The position numbers and the translations under genes are program-made. DNA of 64,000 nt, taken from the NCBI GenBank assembly GCA_000310025.1, contig FN649741.1, positions 356,767 to 420,766 of the forward strand, read 5' to 3'. The stretch is from Ectocarpus siliculosus. Lineage: Eukaryota; Sar; Phaeophyceae; Ectocarpales; Ectocarpaceae. Shown in pieces: positions 10,601 through 20,824 of this stretch. The notes under the pieces were generated by a model, which did no database searches, was not told the DNA's origin, and saw only the letters and a list, made by a program, of their open reading frames with translations. Every line of letters begins with the position of its first letter. Position 1 is the first letter of the stretch.

Positions 10601-13600
10601 GGTGAGATCGCACCCGGTGCGATCTCTCCGACCCCCAAATCCAAGATTGAACTCCTGTTCAGCTGAAGGAATGAGGTGCTTGTGCGTACCTTTTACACGT
10701 GGGGACGGAGTCAGCGGAGCGCCACTCCTTTACGTACGATTGGATGGTCGCGGTTCACGCGGGATGCCAGTTGTTTTCATATTTTTATTGATATGGAAGT
10801 TGCCAACCGTACACTCAACCAAACACACAAACGTACAAGCCGCACCCTACCCCACTTTACACAACCCGAAGCTATTGCACTTCTGCGTACGTACTGGTAT
10901 CCGTAGGAGAAGACCGAAACGAAAGCGGGAACCAATTGATACCGTGTGTACTGTGTACTGGTACCACCTCAGATGCGATATTTCGCCGTTTTTTCGGGGG
11001 TATGTTGTATGTGTATTTCGCCGCCTTTTTTCCGGCTCAGATACCGTATACGACACAAGATAACACACCCCCTGGACCAATTTCCAAAGCTCGATTGCGC
11101 CACGACGAAGAACATGCATAAACGAAACGACACATTTTCGGAAAGCTCTCGACAAGGGGACTTCAACGACGCCGTTTTCGGCGCTGTGCCTCGCTCTGCA
11201 GTCGAGAAATCGAGCTGTGAATATCGGTCCAGGGGGTGTGTTATCTTGTGTCGTATAAGGTATGCGTGTGTGTGCAGAAGACCGTGTGCGTGCGTGGGTA
11301 CCTACACTGGTACCAATCAATACTGTATGGCAACGGTCGGTGAGATGGCACCGGGGTGCGTGCATACAACACCTGTGTGCATTTCATCGGGGATCGCACC
11401 GGTCGGAGAGATCGCACCGGGGTGCCTTGAAAATTCTAAACGAAATGATTTAATTGAATTTCCGCACCGGGGTCGGAGAGATGGCACCGGTCGGAGAGAT
11501 GGCACCGGGGTGCGATAAAAAACCCGAGGAAAAAACATTTAAAAAAACGATCGCACCCGGTGCCAACTCTCCGACTCTTACGGTACCTGAGGAGCATTGG
11601 CACGGTCACCCCTAGCTTTCTCCGAAGTGTCCGCATATCTACACCTCCAAGCTTGTCGTACACCACAATGTGCCCCCCTCTGCTCCTTCCGCTCCTACAG
11701 GATACAAGAGCACCACAAGCAACGCAGCACGCACCGGCAAAGGGTGGGGTTGGCATTAGTGCAAAACGCGTTCCTGTTATTTTCCCATCGTCCCAACGCT
11801 TTTCCCCATCGCCCGCAGGAGCTCGTGTCCCGAAGCTTCCTCAAACGAATGCAGCTTCTGGGATCCACGTATTCTACCGCCGACACGATGTCATCATCAG
11901 TTGAATCCTGTCTTCTAGATAGTTTTTGTTTCTCTGTCCGGTCAATGCCAACCAACATTGTGTCATAGAGACAAAAACGAGTGAAGTGTAAAACACCAAA
12001 CACGAAAAGAAACACACGCAGAGGCAGTACTCATGATAACCCCGACGCAAAGCTGCCAAAAGCTTTCCTTCATACAAAGCTGCCAAAAGCTTTCCTTCAT
12101 ACAAAGCTGCCAAAAGCTTTCCTTCATACAAAGCTGCCAAAAGCTTTCCTTCATACAAAGCTGCCAAAAGTTTCCTTCATACAAAGCTGCCAACAGCTTT
12201 CCTTCACACAAGTGCAAGCCTCTTTGTACCTAACCCATGCAGCTCTCTGTAAGCATACCTGTGGCATGGCTTAACCCCATACACCATACACAGCAAGATG
12301 AGCACGACCACACCCAGCAGAGCACCTTCAAAAAACCCTGCAGCAGTAGACACAAAACCCGGTTGGCTCACATGTGACCCCATCCACCACACACAGCAAG
12401 ACGAGCACGACCACACCCAGCCGAGCACCTTCAAAAAATCCTGCAGCTGTAGACACAAAACCCGGTTGGCTCACATGTGACTCGGGAAGTAGCGTCGAAT
12501 ATCGTGGAAGAACTGTTGAGGCTCGTTGAGGATGGCGTCTATCTCGTTCTCCTTGCGCCACTTGAGGGTGGCTTTCCACCTCTCCAACGCGTGCTTCTCG
12601 TTGCCGCAGAACGCCCGCACGTAGCGAGCCGGTATCTTGTGTTCGAGCGCTAGGGGCGCGGCGGCGGCGCGGTCCATAGCCTCGGCAGCCTGTGTGGCGT
12701 TCCGTTCCGTGGATGGGGGGATGTGGTGTGAGGTGTTCCGTTCCGTGGATTGGGGGATGTGGTTTGAGGTGTTCCGTTCGGTTTGATGCGGGATGTGGTT
12801 TTGAGCCCTAGCGATGATGCTATCATAACTGCGAAGTGCCCAAAGCGAAACAGCAGCAGTAGTCCAACGCATGCCTTTGTGGAATCTGTGACAGAAGTCA
12901 TGTAGCGTATGCTACGAGGAGCGATGGCCCACGCTGCAGTCTTCTGGCCTTCCTATATTGCACAGCCAAAGCCTAAAAAAATCAGCGCCACGGGCAGCGG
13001 CCTCCACCGCTCTAGAGTCTGAGACGAAACGTACCAGAGCGATATGCTCAACACAGCCTCCATTGCATCGTCCAACCTACAAGCATTGTTCGTTGATGAT
13101 GGTTTTCCCATCTCTATCTACCGAGCCGTGCCCACCTCGATGACGTTCGCCCCTTCCGAATCCTTGTCCAACTGATGGGATGCGCTTCGGTGCAGCAAGC
13201 GCGGGTTGTGCACCCTACTCGCAGACGGCTCCAGGAGTTGCCGAAGGTATTCTCGGATAGCCCCGTAGATGCGTTGGTTCGCCACCACGATTGCCGAAAC
13301 CAAGGCCGACATCACGATGCAGAAAGCGAACACGTGGGGCGGCAGGCAGACCATGTTCTGAACACAGGGGAGCGGGGGCGCGCAGCAGCAAGGCAGAGTG
13401 GAAAACGTTATCAGCGCGCGGGGGGGGGGGGGAGGTATTGGTTGGGCTTACCGTAAGTCTGGTGTCTGGTAGGTAGTCTAACTAAAGGCGGTTTTTCCGC
13501 ATGGGAACGAACCTCTTTGGAACTCGATCGACCTTTTTGGGGGCATCTTTTTGACCCCCTTTCTGTTCGCCTCTATTAGCTGGCGAAGAATGGTACGGAG

Positions 13601-14507
13601 GACATCTAGACAAGTGACGGCCTCAAGTGGGGATGCTGCTTTCCCCGCGAACCCAGGCATGGAGGATCTCTCCTCTCCGCATCATCCAGTCAGCAGGCGT
13701 TTTCTCTCTCCTTTTTCGATCAGTTTTGGCGGAAATTTCGCACTAAATCCGATTTTTCCTTGCGCCCTGGAGGGAAGCGATCGAAAATGACTCCTTAGCG
13801 CCCCCTCCGCTTTAACTGCTGTCGCATGTTTTGGAGGGTGCACATCGTCCGGGCAAATGTCTTCTCAGTCCAGACAACGACAACCAATTTTTTCTCACGC
13901 GACCAATTGGGTTCAGTTTCTCTTTGTACAGCACTGCATGTTGCTCTTTGTTTGCTAAAAATCCCGCTCGTTCCCCGCTACTGTTTATAGTTTCTGCGTG
14001 CTCCCGGCCAATACGATGAACACTGTACGTAACGCAGACACTCTCGTCCAAAGCGGCAATAACCCATTCGTTTCCGCCCCTCCCATACAGTAGCCGTTGT
14101 ATGCTGTAGATTGGTATGTACTATAGCATACATTTCCCTGTTGTAGATGTGGCTGCAGTAAAACTATGAAATTGCCCCGAAAAACGTCGAGCACGCTCAA
14201 GAAGGGAGATGTTGATGTTTCAAGCTCTCAGCAACCTCCTTACAAGAGACGACACACAGCAGTCACTGCTACCCATTGGACGGTAGACAGAGAGAGAAAG
14301 AAAGAAAGAAAGACAGACAGACAGACAGACAGACAGAGAGAGCCAGCCTACTCTGCACATTAATGCCGTCTGAACTGTAATGTGGCTCACCTGAGAGGAA
14401 GGGGTGTCCTCGCAGCAGCTGCAGCCGTGGGGCTCATCGAGAGTGCTCGTGAATGCCTGCAGGGGCTCGGGAAGGTCACAGACTGCAACTGCACCTGTGT
14501 CCATCAT
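7659..14507 (-). CDS. CRAL-TRIO/Sec14-domain lipid-transfer-like protein with N-terminal membrane anchor and long C-terminal tail
   Basis: Eight exons join in phase: 14391-14507, 13136-13357, 12475-12689, 11587-11694, 9978-10077, 9417-9635, 8722-8988, 7659-8348. This gives at least 646 codons, and the 3' end is unresolved because the last exon ends at ACG|GTGAGA. Exon 2 encodes a hydrophobic segment (FAFCIVMSALVSAIVVAN), probably a membrane anchor. Exon 3 is the CRAL-TRIO N helix (ERWKATLKWRKENEID). Exons 4-6 form the Sec14 lipid-binding fold: GGHIVVYDKLGGVD, then HWIFVSEYMYRVLQP, then KTFVVNAPAWFGLSFRVVSPFL and KIRILGSD. Exon 7 opens with the family signature LPVEYGG, followed by a basic Ser/Pro/Lys linker. 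Exon 8 is Ser/Gly/Glu/Arg-rich and disordered. Sec14-type proteins bind phospholipids or other small lipids, but the ligand here cannot be read. Without the exon 7 donor, translation would stop at TGA 8695. The exon 1 assignment is less certain. Confidence 0.85.
8695..8741 (-). repeat. 23-bp direct duplication carrying a splice donor
   Basis: The 23-bp unit GATCTCCGTTTGGG/AAGGTGAGC occurs twice in tandem. Each copy contains the strong donor AAG|GTGAGC. The upstream copy splices in phase 0 to the acceptor cgcag|ACC at 8348. The downstream copy is shifted by 23 nt and brings in a TGA if the exon is not spliced. Confidence 0.75.
10500..10523 (+). repeat. Left terminal inverted repeat
   Basis: Starts CCGTAAGAGTCGGAGAG after TA. 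It is identical to the reverse complement of 11560-11583. Confidence 0.9.
11047..11257. mobile_element. 211-bp MITE nested inside the larger TIR element
   Basis: Perfect 32-bp inverted termini lie at 11047-11078 and 11226-11257. They start TATACGACACAAGATAACAC and end CACCCCCTGGACC. The match continues imperfectly inward through 'GCTCGATT' and outward through ATACC. No coding capacity is present. A diverged relative lies at 55073-55240. Confidence 0.85.
11560..11583 (-). repeat. Right terminal inverted repeat
   Basis: Perfect 24/24 reverse complement of the left repeat, followed by TA and then the host exon boundary CCTGAGGAG. Confidence 0.9.
12051..12212. repeat. 27-bp minisatellite, six units, each with a perfect hairpin
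   Basis: Six tandem units of AAAGCTGCCAAAAGCTTT plus CCTTCATAC. The first four are identical, the fifth lost one base and the sixth has substitutions. Within each unit AAAGCT and AGCTTT pair around a six-base GCCAAA loop. The array lies in the CRAL-TRIO intron between exons 12475-12689 and 11587-11694. Confidence 0.9.
12288..12478. repeat. 103-bp direct duplication that includes a splice donor
   Basis: Two copies share CACACAGCAAGAYGAGCACG, the 'GAGCACCTTCAAAAAA' block and GACACAAAACCCGGTTGGC, and end at TCACATGTGA. The copy next to the exon holds the real donor (CAT|GTGAGC on the minus strand, intron starting at 12474). The other holds an identical decoy at 12371. Confidence 0.85.
12698..12800. 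repeat. About 37-bp repeat, three units, beside a 3' splice site
   Basis: Three tandem imperfect units of 'GTTCCGTTCCGTGGAT' plus 'GGGGGATGTGGTTTGAG' lie directly upstream (minus strand) of the acceptor cacacag at 12690. On the minus strand they give C-rich tracts (CATCCCCCCATCC) that can serve as the pyrimidine tract. Confidence 0.75.
14289..14342. repeat. GAAA/GACA/GA compound microsatellite
   Basis: About four GAAA units pass into seven GACA units and then GA. It lies in the first intron of the CRAL-TRIO model. Confidence 0.9.
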
Positions 14508-15226
14508 TGCATTTCCTTCGCCTACGGTGGGCCACTGGCAGAGGTGGAAGCAAAACCTCTCAGCGCTTCTCGCGTGGATGGCTGCAGAAGAGGCCAGGGG
14601 ACGTTTATGGTAGGTGCTACCTCCCGGCCGTGCGGCTTAGACACAGCAGCAGTAGCTGGGATGAGAAGTCTGTGAAACAGCACCGGTGTCTCTACAGCAG
14701 TACCCTCCACCTCGGGCGATTTCTTGTGACTGATGCACCGGATGCTTTTAGCTTTTGCCTGGAAAACAGGCGAAAGGTGACGCCTGTTCCCCGCGACGAC
14801 TCCACATAAACACGACTCCTACTACAATCCCAATGCTGCTTCCTCCCAAGGGCTGATAAGGCGGCGCGTGGAGCAAGGGGGATGCTCGCATACGTATGTC
14901 GTCACTGCTGATGTAGGTATCAACGGGGGGGGGGATGGTGAAGACCCTCCCAGGGTTTTCATCTTCGAATTTTGGTTCTCGTGGTTCCGTGGTTCCCGTG
15001 AGCCAAACCCGAGAACCCGAGCAGCTGGCGCAAGCGCAAGGCTCGCAAGCGCAGCACCGACCACCTCGCTACACCGACGGCGCAATCTGTTAGCTCTCCC
15101 GTTGTGTCAACTACTGGACGTCACGAGTGTGTATCGCAGAAGCACAGCTATTGTATCGCGCGCACGTGGGTGGACCGTGGTCAACAGATTGGAACTGGCT
15201 TCGAGAACTTTCAAATCTGTTGAACA

Positions 15227-18060
15227 ATGGCCAATGCAGAGGCCGGATGTGTGCCTGAGATCTCCAAGAGGCTGCAAGAGGGGTGGACGCTGCTGAACCA
15301 GCACTGTCCGATGCCGAATTGTGGCACACCGCTTCTCAGAGACCACAAAAAGAAGGTGAGAAGCGACTAGACAGCAGTAGGTGGAGTCCGTCTGTGATGC
15401 AAATGACGCTTGAAACCACCCCCGCGGTCAGTGGACAGCCTTGTTGTTGATGCTAGCCCCACCCTAGCCCTGCCAGGCGCGTCGGTGCTGTGAGTGACAC
15501 ATTGAAGCACGGAAAATCTCTCCAAAGACACGCTGGCATGTAATGATGAGTCGTCTATTTTGTCCAGAGATGGGTACGCATGCGTACCAGGCTCTTGGCG
15601 CCAATTGCTGCGGCTGCTGCACCTTCTTACTTGGGAGTATGTATCACGCTCCTCAGCAACTGAACCAAAATACCATACCGATCGTACTTCGTAGGTATCG
15701 CGCTCCTCAGCAACTGAAAAGCAAGACATCATATCGATCGTTGTGGGTGGTCTCGCGCCCGGTTCTTCTCCACCTAGAATTCAAAGTATTGTTTAACCAT
15801 GCTCCTCTTTCCAAATCAAACCCATGATGCAAATTCTCCCACAACAAGGTCTACTGCGCGAAGTGCAAGATGTACTGCATCACACCCGAGGAAGCGAAGT
15901 CTCTCGGGTCCCCGACCTGCGCCTCTCCCGCGGGAGCAGGCGAGGGAATGGCAACCAAGTCCCAGGATGCCCTTGGTTCAGACGCTGCTACCACAGGCGC
16001 GGTTCGAGGATTATCCAGAGGCCAAGATCGGCAACAGCCGCGGGCGGCACCGGGGCCGACGAAGCAACAGTCTCGGGCTGCAGCAGAAGCGGCCATGGGC
16101 GAGAAGCTGCTGCAAGGGTGGACAATGCTCGCAGAGGAGTGTGAAACCGCTGGCTGCTGCTTCCCACTCATGCGCGACAGAGGGAGGGTCACGAGATGTG
16201 TGGCCTGCGACGGTAATGCCTCCGCTGCCGCGAAGGATGGTCTCGACGACCGTGTTGCTGCTGGCCAATTCGAAGACCCTACTTCAGCGGCCGCCCCAGC
16301 CTCGACTGTCAGCGCACCAAAGCCCCCGTCGGACAGCAGCAGCATCACGGCCGCAAGAACGGAACCAGTGATGTCTGAGGAACAGTTCGCGGCCGTGAGG
16401 AAGAAGCGGGACGCGCTCAGCGCCTCCCTTGGCCGCTACATGCTCCAGGGCTGGTCTCTTTCGGACAAAACGTGCCCCCGCGAGGGCTGCGAGCCTGGCA
16501 CGCCCTTGCTCAAAGATCGGAGCACCGGGGTGTTCTACTGCGCTGGCTGCGACACTCGTGGTACGTGCGAAGGGGGGGTGGGAGGCTTGGTTGACGAGTC
16601 AAGCACGGCTTCTGGTGCAAAGGCAAGGTTGCCGTTGAAGCGGGATAGCTCTGGGGAGAGGAGCCGGGGTCCTCCTCGCGTGGACGAGGACGGTCCCGGG
16701 CTGCCTAACCCTGGCTCGGCCAAGACGAAGACACCGGAGGTGCGACCATACCATGTACAACACAAGGTTTGTCGTGAGCGTTTGGTCTGGAGTTCATCGT
16801 GGATTGATGTTTCGAAGCAACTGAAGGGGGACTATTCTAGCAACGCGTTTGTTTGTACCTGCCGAAGCGCGAGATAAACCAATATCGATTTAGATCGTTC
16901 AGAATCGAGGTTGAGCCCCTGCCAGGGTGTGAATTGCACTTTTTTAGGACCATCCTCGAAATTCTCGGAGACGCAAAGGTTGGTTCTATCGCTCATGGAC
17001 ACTGTGATAGGGAAGGATCATTTCGTCGTACAAAAAATCGCACGACTCAAGACTCTGTGTTCGGCTAAACCGTCCAGTGATCAACCCCTACATGTAGCTG
17101 CTTCCTTGTCGTGCACTGCAAAAAGAAGGTGCTTCGATGGGGCTCATCTGCGACTCAAACGCACATATCGGTCAGAAGTCAATGCACTTTGCATAGTTTT
17201 CAGATCAGCTACATACCCTTCCAAACGCTGGTCCATCCCCTCAAGGCGATGGAGCGATCTGTCTTCTTTTTTTTTCAGTGTCCGCGGCGTTCGGACTCGG
17301 AACGGGTTCTCTCTCCTACTTGTCCCCACCCATTGACACACCCATGGTATTCCTCCTGGTTACTCGTCGAAACCTTGTGAAGGTGGAAAGCGAGTACGAG
17401 GTGGCGGAGAGGGCCCGCCTTCGCAAGCAAGCGGCGAGGGAACAGAGCAGGGATGGCGTCTCGAGTGCCACGCTGGCACAGCGATTGCTGCAGGGGTGGG
17501 CCATGCTGAGCACGACGTGCCCCGCACCGGAGTGCCACAACCCGCTCATGCGCGACAGGACCGGGAGAGAGCAGTGCGTCAGCTGCAGCAGAGGCAGCGC
17601 GCCTGCTGCTGCCGGGAGGCAGGGAACAGCAGCAGCAGGAGCAGCGGCAGCGACAGCGCCTGTCCAGGCGGCGGGAGACTTTGCCGGCGAAAAAGAGACG
17701 GAGAACGACGAGGAGGAGGACGAAGCGATGCTGGGTGACGGCGCGGGGAGGATCTACACCGAGCGGCGCATGGCCGAAATTCTCGCCGCACCCGCTGCTG
17801 CCGCCGCACCCGCGGAGACGTCCCGGGCGACAACCGTGCGGGCGGATGGCATCCCGCTCGACCCCTCGCGTGTGAAGGACCAAGCGCTAGACACCCTGTA
17901 CAGGGCCCTTGACCTGTCGCAGCAGCGGCTCCGCGCGGGCTTCTCTCAATCCCCCCTCGAGTCGTCTGTCGATGTGGATGAGAGCATGCGCCAGGCGGAT
18001 CTTATTGCCAAGCTAGCCGTCGCAGCTCGCGCAGTCCTGGATTTACCGAGTGAGATTTAG
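15227..18060 (+). CDS. Protein with four ZNRD2/autoantigen-p27-type zinc ribbons
   Basis: Exons 15227-15355, 15849-16766 and 17383-18060 (TAG) join in phase 0 to give about 574 aa. The ATG at 15227 is chosen because it precedes the first domain directly. Each repeat reads LxxGWxxLxxxC-x4-C-(G)xPLxxD...C-x2-C: repeat 1 RLQEGWTLLNQHCPMPNC, split by intron 1 and completed by VYCAKC; repeat 2 KLLQGWTMLAEEC with CVAC; repeat 3 YMLQGWSLSDKTCPREGC with YCAGC; repeat 4 RLLQGWAMLSTTCPAPEC with CVSC. All four Cys quartets are intact. The C-terminus (ALDTLYRALDLSQQRL, ending AARAVLDLPSEI) matches the helical tail seen after this domain in SSSCA1/ZNRD2. Human ZNRD2 has one copy and has been linked to mitosis and tankyrase; the role here is unknown. 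Another acceptor (tttcag, 17278) exists but breaks phase. Confidence 0.85.
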
Positions 18061-18652
18061 TCTTGGTACGGGAAAGGTTGAGTTGAGGCGTAAACTGCGG
18101 TGAAGGATAGGCCAGGGTTACGATCGCAGTATCGCTATGGTTGCATTTGGGTCCCGCCCAGATTAGTTTGCGCAGGAGGATGCTGTCATGCGTTCGCGGG
18201 TGGTTCAGCCCTGTTTGTCGAAAAGCGACAATTGTCAAGAGTTGGGTGGTCCTCGTCCAACCACTGGGATTGGCACCTACGCGGTGTTATATTGTCATCG
18301 ACCTGTTTTAGTGGGACACTGGAGTGTGTCCTTCCTGGGAGGTCAACCAGACTGTCGGTTTGGCGGTAGAACCTATCAAAAGGAGCTTTTGTGAGTCTGT
18401 TCGATGTCGTGAAGGCCGTCCTAGTTGCGAAACAGTTCAGACACTGGGTGTCAGATCCTTGAATCCTTTGGTCAGCACTGTTCTCCATGAGACGCTGCTG
18501 GTAGAACGCAAGCTAGACCTTGCCCTTTTCACGTCAGAACATTGTCTTTGCGTGCACTTTGACCTTGGCGGCTCTCTTAACGCCTTGGAACAACACTTCC
18601 AATCGTTTTCTGCACTCACTCCATATGGACGTCTTTTCATTGTAAACCTCTG
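18061..18652. other. Spacer between convergent genes
   Basis: The stop codons of the zinc-ribbon gene (plus) and the Cys-rich gene (minus) face each other across about 590 bp. Overlapping short ORFs only. The minus-strand gene could instead splice on from ATTG|GTCGCA near 18665 into this region, but no coding exon is evident. Confidence 0.5.
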
Positions 18653-20204
18653 CTAGTTGCGACCAATGTGTGGCATCGAGTCTCGTTGGAAGTTTTGCCA
18701 CTCTGGCAAGCAGCTATCCTCCGTCACGCAGCTGCATTCCGCCGTGCCTTCCTCCTTCGCGTAGAAGCCATCGGGGCACCGGATGCAGTCGGTTTCTGCA
18801 GTCGCTCCCGTCGTGTTCTGGTACGTGTTGACGGGGCAAAGTGCGCAATCGTCCACGCCACTGCCTTTCCCTTTCGCTCGGTATGTCCCCTTTGGGCACT
18901 GTTCAGAGTTGTGCACAGCAGACGTGGGTTTGTTGAGGGGGTGTGAGGTGTCCGAGAAGAAGCGCTTATATCTCGCACAAGACGAGGAGAAACGACGACC
19001 CATTGCCTCGGAGGGTCCCGTTGTATCGTTTGTCCTGACAGAGAGGCAACTAAATGTATCAATGTACCTGAACACGCGAGATCTACGAGGAGAGAAAAAT
19101 GGCACCTCGGAAGCCCGTGGTCCTTTTCGGAGGACTCGGACTCCATCGTGCTTTCTGAGTGTCGCGGGGTTGCCTGGTTGTGCTCGCTATACGTACAGCA
19201 GTAGTAGCCCACCCAAGCCCATCACCCATTGTCGGCGTCCACGACGTAAACAAACGGTGCTCAATACCGTTGTGTTGGCGAGTGGACAAGATGCATTGAA
19301 CTACTTTTGGATGCTGACCTGTGTGCACGTGTTTATCATGTCGTACGAAGTGTTGCGATAGGTGCCTGGAGAGCATTCCGACATGACGCCGGCCGCACAC
19401 GAGTACCCTGGCTGGCATCGTAGCACCGCAATGTTGCAACCATCTCGACATTCAAGCCTGGCCTGTTTGCACCAGCCACGAGCATGGCACGCAAAGTAAT
19501 TGTTATTGTAGGTCAGGCCCCACCAGGGCATGTTCCTGGTTGTGCTGTGTTTGCATGTGTTCTTCCGAACGACTGACGAAGTCGCCTGACTGAGAAGACA
19601 AGAGGGTTTGTACATGTCGCACCGCAGAAGGGGGGTATTCTTTCATATACAGTTGTACAGTAGTGCGACCGCAGGGCACTTCAAACAAATACTTGAATTC
19701 GTGATACGTGTACAAGATCACGCGCAAGCGCCCGAAAGTCCTCGCCGTCGTAACAACAAACCCCACCAAATTCATTACCTTTTCTGCGTAGTCGTTGATC
19801 CCCACTGACACGTTCCGAACGTAGAAATCGTCGCAGAGTCCACTGCAGGTTGTGTTTCGAGGCGAGCCCGCGAAAAAGTAGGAGCATCCCAGCTGGCAGA
19901 AGCTGTGGAAAGGAAGCGGGAGCGGTGCCCTAGCGTAGGGGTACGTCGCATTTACCTCCGACGCGGGTTCGGTCGGCCCCACGAGTCGTTGGGTGTCCCA
20001 AACACTCCAGCTTCCACCATTCAGAGCTGCATCGGCAACAAGTTCGGCGGTGGTGTTTCCTGCGCAGTCTAGGTGGCATTGCTCCAGGGTTGCGGAAACG
20101 AACAAGCTCGAATTGCTGGCAGTAAGTGTCGTCCACGCTTGCCATGCCAAGGCGAACGTAGTGGGTACGACAAAAGCTCTCAGCAGGCCGCCGTCTGGTT
20201 TCAT
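18653..20204 (-). CDS. Secreted Cys-rich protein with GCC2/GCC3 (ephrin-receptor-like) repeats
   Basis: Exon 1 (19779-20204) starts with MKPDGGLLRAFVVPTTFALA, a probable signal peptide, then several Cys residues and N-glycosylation sequons (NSS, NTT, NAT, NTT, NVS). It ends at AAG|GTAATG in phase 0. Exon 2 ends at 19319 (CAG|GTCAGC). It begins either at 19561 (weak acceptor cggaag) or after gcaaacag near 19465, both in phase. Exon 3 (18653-18898) follows ctgaacag and reads CPKGTYRAKGKGSGVDDCAL, then CPVNTYQNTTGATAETDC and CPDGFYAKEEG. These are two tandem repeats of the CxxGTY...C..CP type, as in GCC2_GCC3/TNFR-like modules of extracellular proteins. The product is about 290-305 aa, shorter than most such proteins, and no transmembrane helix is seen. 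The 3' end is uncertain. Confidence 0.7.
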
Positions 20205-20349
20205 TCCCTCCTCGTTCGATCAAATTGTGAGCTGGGCGGCGTTGGGATTGTCCACTGTGGCGGAGCTGCGGACGTCGGAAAACCGTCGTACATGTAATGT
20301 ACGTACACAGCAGTAGTTGCACAAAAAGTACGCCTAGAAAAGGTGGGCT

Positions 20350-20454
<105 letters not shown>

Positions 20455-20580
20455 GGTCGGCTGCCAAACTCCGTCCTTCTTGTTGCCCCGCCTTTCCTCC
20501 TCGTCTATGACCGACGGTTTCAGAATGTTTTCGATTGTGCCGCGTCGAAAAAGATGGATTAAATAAGTCCAGTACCCAGC

Positions 20581-20662
20581 CGGTTTCCCTCCACTCACTG
20601 AAAAGACTCCACCACATCCCGTTCCACTGTGGGTATATCTCGAATGGGTAGTCTTTCTGTGT
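20581..20662 (+). repeat. Dispersed repeat copy A
   Basis: Shares with 46434-46516 the blocks GGTTTC, CTGAAAAGACT, CACCACAT, TATATCTCGAA and GGGTAGTCTTTCTGTG in the same order. It is an old dispersed repeat of unknown class. Confidence 0.7.
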
Positions 20663-20824
20663 GTGTTTTTATTATTCCTTAATTATTTTTTTTGAGAAAG
20701 ATCGAACAAGATCGCATACGTCTACGTGCCACACACCCTCGAAATCTACATTGTATCCGAGTCACCGCATAGGTGGGTCCGTACCTGGGGAAAGCACATT
20801 CGTTCGACTGCGACGTTCTCCGCC

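Larger units (their letters stand above)
10500..11583. mobile_element. 1.08-kb non-autonomous TIR DNA transposon with TA target duplication
   Basis: The perfect 24-bp terminal inverted repeats begin CCGTAAGAGTCGG and end GAGTTGGCAC. The left copy is 10500-10523 and the right copy is the exact reverse complement at 11560-11583. Both ends are flanked by TA (10498-10499 and 11584-11585), the expected target duplication of Tc1/mariner-like or other TA-targeting superfamilies. No transposase is encoded. Subterminal regions carry repeated TCGGAGAGATGGCACCG motifs and a shared 'GATAAAAAACCCGAG' block. The element sits in the CRAL-TRIO intron between exons 11587-11694 and 9978-10077, 3 bp inside the 5' splice site. 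Confidence 0.88.

Noticed and set aside
12051-12212. CRISPR-like array
   Set aside because: Units are directly adjacent with no unique spacers, in a eukaryotic intron; a minisatellite.
17111-17380. Exon starting at the strong acceptor 17278 of the zinc-ribbon gene
   Set aside because: It enters in the wrong phase relative to the 16766 donor. The acceptor at 17382 keeps phase 0, although its pyrimidine tract is weaker.
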